DNA from: Sorangium cellulosum
GTDB lineage: Bacteria > Myxococcota_A > Polyangia > Polyangiales > Polyangiaceae
Assembly: GCF_004135735.1 (NCBI RefSeq)
Contig: NZ_CP012670.1
Location: 7,518,501-7,582,500 of the forward strand
Length of the DNA: 64,000 nt
Direction of reading: 5' to 3'
Part shown: positions 61,078 through 64,000 of the stretch, one piece after another
Layout of the letters: the number at the start of each line of letters is the position of its first letter
Numbering within the stretch: position 1 is the first letter of the stretch
Made by a program: the position numbers and the translations under genes
Notes under the pieces: model-generated
The model's database searches: none
What the model was told of the DNA's origin: nothing
Seen by the model: only the letters and a program-made list of their open reading frames with translations

Positions 61078-61632
61078 TCAGCCCTGGGATCCGTCGCCCG
61101 GGTCGCGCTGCGCGCCCGGAGACGCCGGGGGGCTGCCCTCGTCGTCGGCCCTGCCGGAGAGGTCCGGCTCGATGTCGACGAGCGACACGCCGAGCTCCTG
61201 GGCGATGCTCTGGATCTCGGCCCGCTCCGCTGCCGTGGGCGCGCCATCCGCCGCGGCGAGCCGGATCAGGAGGCGCACGACCTCCACCCGCTCGCTGGCG
61301 TTGCAGAGCGCCTTGAGCTCGCGGTAGCAGCGATCGACCTCTTCCTCCTGGAGCGCGGGCAGCTTGCCCTGAAGCGCATTGCACACCGCGTCGACGCCGC
61401 TCGGCGCGAGCCCGTCGACGTGGGTCAAGAGCTCGCGGAGCAACGCGTCTTCCTTGTCGGTGAAGCGACCGTCGACGCAGGCGACCTTGCCCAGCAGGAC
61501 GATGACGGTCGCGATGTAGCGGAGCACGACCGCCTCGTCCTCCGGGAGCGCCGCGCGGAGCTCCTTCAGGAGAGCGTCGAGGTTCGGGAACGAGTCCCCT
61601 TGCTTCAGGCCCAGCCAGGCGAGGAGTCCCAC
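61078..61632 (-). CDS. TerB-like protein
   Basis: 184 residues. The TerB fold is recognisable in ATVIVLLGKVACVDGRFTDK (acidic metal-binding-type site) and ALCNASERVEVVRLLIRLAA ADGAPT-like second half, with Asp pairs after each helix. TerB-type proteins are soluble and may bind metal or partner with TerC-type membrane proteins; the TerC gene of this window is 42 kb away, so no operon link. The C-terminal 25 residues are Gly/Asp-rich. Confidence 0.75.
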   Translation of the reverse strand: MGLLAWLGLKQGDSFPNLDALLKELRAALPEDEAVVLRYIATVIVLLGKVACVDGRFTDKEDALLRELLTHVDGLAPSGVDAVCNALQGKLPALQEEEVDRCYRELKALCNASERVEVVRLLIRLAAADGAPTAAERAEIQSIAQELGVSLVDIEPDLSGRADDEGSPPASPGAQRDPGDGSQG

Positions 61633-61723
61633 GCGCCGAAGCTACCAGATCCTCGCCAGGCTGGGCAGCCCGGTGGAGCACCGCTCTTGTCGCAGCTCAC
61701 CCACACCCATCCCACGCGGCGCC

Positions 61724-64000
61724 CTAGTCCTCCCCGTCGCGCTCCGCAAGCCAGTCGTCCACGGGGTTGTCCGACTTCGGGGTCTTCAGGATCGAGCCGT
61801 CAGGCCCGTCCTTGCGCACCACGAGCGTGCGCCGCGTCGTCGTGTCGGGCGTCTCGCGCGCGACCACGGTGATCACGTTGACCCCGGGCCGGAGCGGCGC
61901 CTCGAACGAGAACTCGGCCCGCTTCGGGTCCGCGCCGTCGCGGTTCGACTTGTAATAGAGCTTCCGCGAGCCGACGAAGATGAAGGTGTCGAGGAGCCGC
62001 TCGCTGTCCGACGCCGTCCCCGTGATCTTCACGGTGTCGGCGGTCGTCGCCAGCGCCGCCGCGGCGATGTCGAGCGTCGGGGGCGCGTGCGAGTAGATGT
62101 CCTCGAACGCGACCGTCGCGGGGGCCGCCGCCGCGCCGCCCGGCGTCGCCTCCCGCGCCGCGATGAACGCGAAGCGGCCTCCGCCGAGCTCGACCTTGAG
62201 GAACCCGCCGGGCGCCTCGCCGAGCAGCTTGACGACGGTGCCCGCCGGGAGCCGGCCGAAGGCGTGCGCGCTCGCCGCCGGCGACGGGAGCAGCATCGCC
62301 CCCTCCGCCCCCGCCTTCACGGTGGAGCCACCGCCCTGGATCGCGACGCGCGGCGAGATCGGGATCTTCACCTTCTCACTGGCGAACTCGCGCAGATCGC
62401 GATCGCCGACCGACAGCGTGAGCGTCGCCTCCGGCTCCGGCAGCTGCGCCCCCACGTCGAACGTGAAGACCACCTTGCGCACGTCGCCCGGCTTGATGTT
62501 CGAGATGTCGAAGCGCCCGGCGTGCAGCAGCAGCCCGTCGCCCGACAGGTTCGCGATGTTCGCCTGGGTCTCGTAGGACGGGCCCTTGCCGACGTTCTTG
62601 ACGGTCAGGTACATGCTGACCCGCTCGCCCTTCTGGATGAGCCCGTCGCCGTTGCCGCCCCGATCATCGGCGATCTGGTAGGCGTACTGGAAGAGCGGCC
62701 GATCGAGCGCGCGCACCGTGGGCCGGATCTCGACCGGGGGCGGCTCCGGCGCGCCGGAGACCTCGAACTTCACCTTGACGCCGTCGCTCCGGGAGAGGGC
62801 GTCCATCGGGATCTTGCAGACGCGCTTCTCGTTCGCGTTCCTCGGCTTGGTGGAGCCGATCTTGCGCCCCTCGATCTCGCACCAGCCGAGCGGCGCCTTC
62901 GCCGTCTTCGCCTGGCCGGGCCCGATCTTCCCGAAGATGAGCTCCTTGCTGTCGTAGTAGAGGTTGTCGCTCTCGGTCGTCCCGCGCAGCCGGTACACCG
63001 GCTGCTTGCCGTTGTTCTTGACCGTGACCCGGAGCTCCATGGGCTGGCCGGCGATCACCTCGGCGTTCGGGCGATCGGTCTCGACCTTGATGTCGAGCTC
63101 GGACTTGGCCGCGGGCGTCGTGCCCTCGGGCGCGTCGGACCAGTCGACGCCCAGCTTCGCCAGCTCGGCCGAGACCTTGGCCAGCTCCTCCTTGCCGACC
63201 TGCTCGATGTAGCCGTGCACCGCCCGGAGCTGCTGGATCCTCGGGGAGCTCGGCGGCATCCGCGCGGCGAGCTCGCGCGCGAAGCGGATCGGGAAGTCGA
63301 GCGAGAAGTCCTCGTCGATGTCGCCCCCGCGGTCGCGCAGCCGCTCGCGCTCGGCGCTCGTGAGCTGGTAGCGCACCACCTCCGACGGCTTGCCCGCCGC
63401 GGCCGCCCGCGCGTTCGAGAGGTGCGCCGACAGGTCGCGCTCCCGGAGGCCGTCCTTCTGCACGGTGAGATCCATCTCGAGCTCGTCGACCGTCATCGGA
63501 TCGAGCTCGATGTCCGGCGTGACGCCGACGCCCTGGATCGAGATGTCGCCCGGCGTCAGGTACTGCGCGATCGTCAGCTTGAGGGCCGCCTTCTCCGCCG
63601 TGACGTCGGGGAAGACGAGCTGCACGCTCCCCTTGCCGAACGTCTGCGAGCCCACGACGATGGCGCGATCGTTGTTCTTGAGCGCGCCGGCCACGATCTC
63701 GCTGGCGCTCGCGCTGTTGCCGCTCACGAGCACCACGATCGGGTACGGCGGCTCCGTGCCAGGGCCCTTGGCGCGCTTCTCCTCGCGCCCCTCCGAGGCG
63801 CCGACCGTCGAGACGATGACGCCGTCGGCGAGGAACTTGTCGGCGATGCGCGCGGCCTGATCGAGCAGGCCGCCGGGGTTGCCCCGCAGATCGAGCACGA
63901 GCCCCTTGAGCTGCCCCCTGCTGCGCAGGCCGTCGAGCGCGGCGTCGAGCTCCGCGGTCGAGGTCGCCTGGAACGTCTTGAGCCGGACGTACGCGATGCC
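61724..64000 (-). CDS. S41-family C-terminal processing protease, partial (5' end outside window)
   Basis: The frame is open to the right edge; 758 residues are visible, lacking the N-terminus and most of the PDZ part. Core S41 features: YVRLKTFQATSTAELDAALD, VLDLRGNPGGLLDQAARIAD, catalytic Ser in VSGNSASASEIVAGALKNN, catalytic Lys in GSQTFGKGSVQ. Unusually, about 500 residues follow, with CARDB/IgG-like strand repeats (TVKNNGKQPVYRLRGTTESD, VKNVGKGPSYETQANIANL) and an SH3-like segment (RLPAGTVVKLLGEAPGGFLK). Probably a periplasmic protease with a large substrate-binding tail. Confidence 0.9.
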   Translation of the reverse strand, partial: GIAYVRLKTFQATSTAELDAALDGLRSRGQLKGLVLDLRGNPGGLLDQAARIADKFLADGVIVSTVGASEGREEKRAKGPGTEPPYPIVVLVSGNSASASEIVAGALKNNDRAIVVGSQTFGKGSVQLVFPDVTAEKAALKLTIAQYLTPGDISIQGVGVTPDIELDPMTVDELEMDLTVQKDGLRERDLSAHLSNARAAAAGKPSEVVRYQLTSAERERLRDRGGDIDEDFSLDFPIRFARELAARMPPSSPRIQQLRAVHGYIEQVGKEELAKVSAELAKLGVDWSDAPEGTTPAAKSELDIKVETDRPNAEVIAGQPMELRVTVKNNGKQPVYRLRGTTESDNLYYDSKELIFGKIGPGQAKTAKAPLGWCEIEGRKIGSTKPRNANEKRVCKIPMDALSRSDGVKVKFEVSGAPEPPPVEIRPTVRALDRPLFQYAYQIADDRGGNGDGLIQKGERVSMYLTVKNVGKGPSYETQANIANLSGDGLLLHAGRFDISNIKPGDVRKVVFTFDVGAQLPEPEATLTLSVGDRDLREFASEKVKIPISPRVAIQGGGSTVKAGAEGAMLLPSPAASAHAFGRLPAGTVVKLLGEAPGGFLKVELGGGRFAFIAAREATPGGAAAAPATVAFEDIYSHAPPTLDIAAAALATTADTVKITGTASDSERLLDTFIFVGSRKLYYKSNRDGADPKRAEFSFEAPLRPGVNVITVVARETPDTTTRRTLVVRKDGPDGSILKTPKSDNPVDDWLAERDGED

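Overview
The window is very GC-rich (about 70% by eye, with strong G/C third-position bias), gene-dense, and carries many long antisense shadow frames. The gene content points to a myxobacterium of the Sorangium/Polyangium type: a Ser/Thr kinase fused to other domains, many lipoproteins with Gly/Ala/Pro-rich linkers, a PilZ protein, TPR proteins, a cytochrome P450, small STAS-like proteins and GTG starts. This assignment is an inference from content. I see no rRNA, tRNA, IS element, phage gene or CRISPR array.

Layout. 1-3.3 kb: a vWA lipoprotein (cut by the left edge), an HMG-CoA synthase (mvaS), a tandem-repeat array and two small unknown genes. 3.6-11.75 kb: a minus-strand operon for reductive pyrimidine breakdown, in transcription order mmsA, beta-ureidopropionase, dihydropyrimidinase, preT, preA and an NCS1 permease. 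A class III aminotransferase at 26.3-27.7 kb could supply the beta-alanine transamination step that this operon lacks. 12.4-18.1 kb: two STAS-like proteins on either side of a ThiF/E1-nitroreductase fusion, an array plus a 37-bp perfect inverted repeat, and a PilZ/acyltransferase-like protein. 18.5-28.2 kb: TerC, a receiver-only response regulator, an S9 peptidase, an overlapping pair of ferritin-like proteins, DedA, Uma2, the aminotransferase and a small Cys protein. 28.4-32 kb: a P450, a short threonyl-tRNA synthetase without its editing half, and an NTF2-like protein. 32.4-36 kb: a TPR-like lipoprotein and an unusual zinc-finger/kinase/globin/alpha-beta-hydrolase fusion. 36-48 kb: a methyltransferase remnant, an AraC regulator, an OmpA lipoprotein, an Smr operon, an HTTM pair, secreted repeat proteins, a broken serine hydrolase, a Nudix hydrolase and a DUF882 peptidase. 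48.5-55 kb: a three-gene operon ending in dtd, a ketopantoate-reductase-like gene, a degenerate response regulator overlapping pdxA, and tldD. 56-64 kb: a large TPR protein, a lipoprotein, uroporphyrinogen-III synthase, a small membrane protein, a TerB-like protein and an S41 protease cut by the right edge.

Two themes stand out. First, the kinase fusion at 33.4-36.0 kb keeps flavohaemoglobin-type haem-pocket residues (Tyr B10, Gln E7, proximal His) between an intact kinase domain and a hydrolase domain that has lost its nucleophile; it looks like a one-piece O2/NO-responsive kinase. Second, short tandem repeats are unusually common: four intergenic arrays of different sequence with 19-27-bp units, a 7-bp microsatellite, and several in-frame repeats inside secreted or linker regions. 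Two of the intergenic arrays merge into the 3' end of a neighbouring gene.
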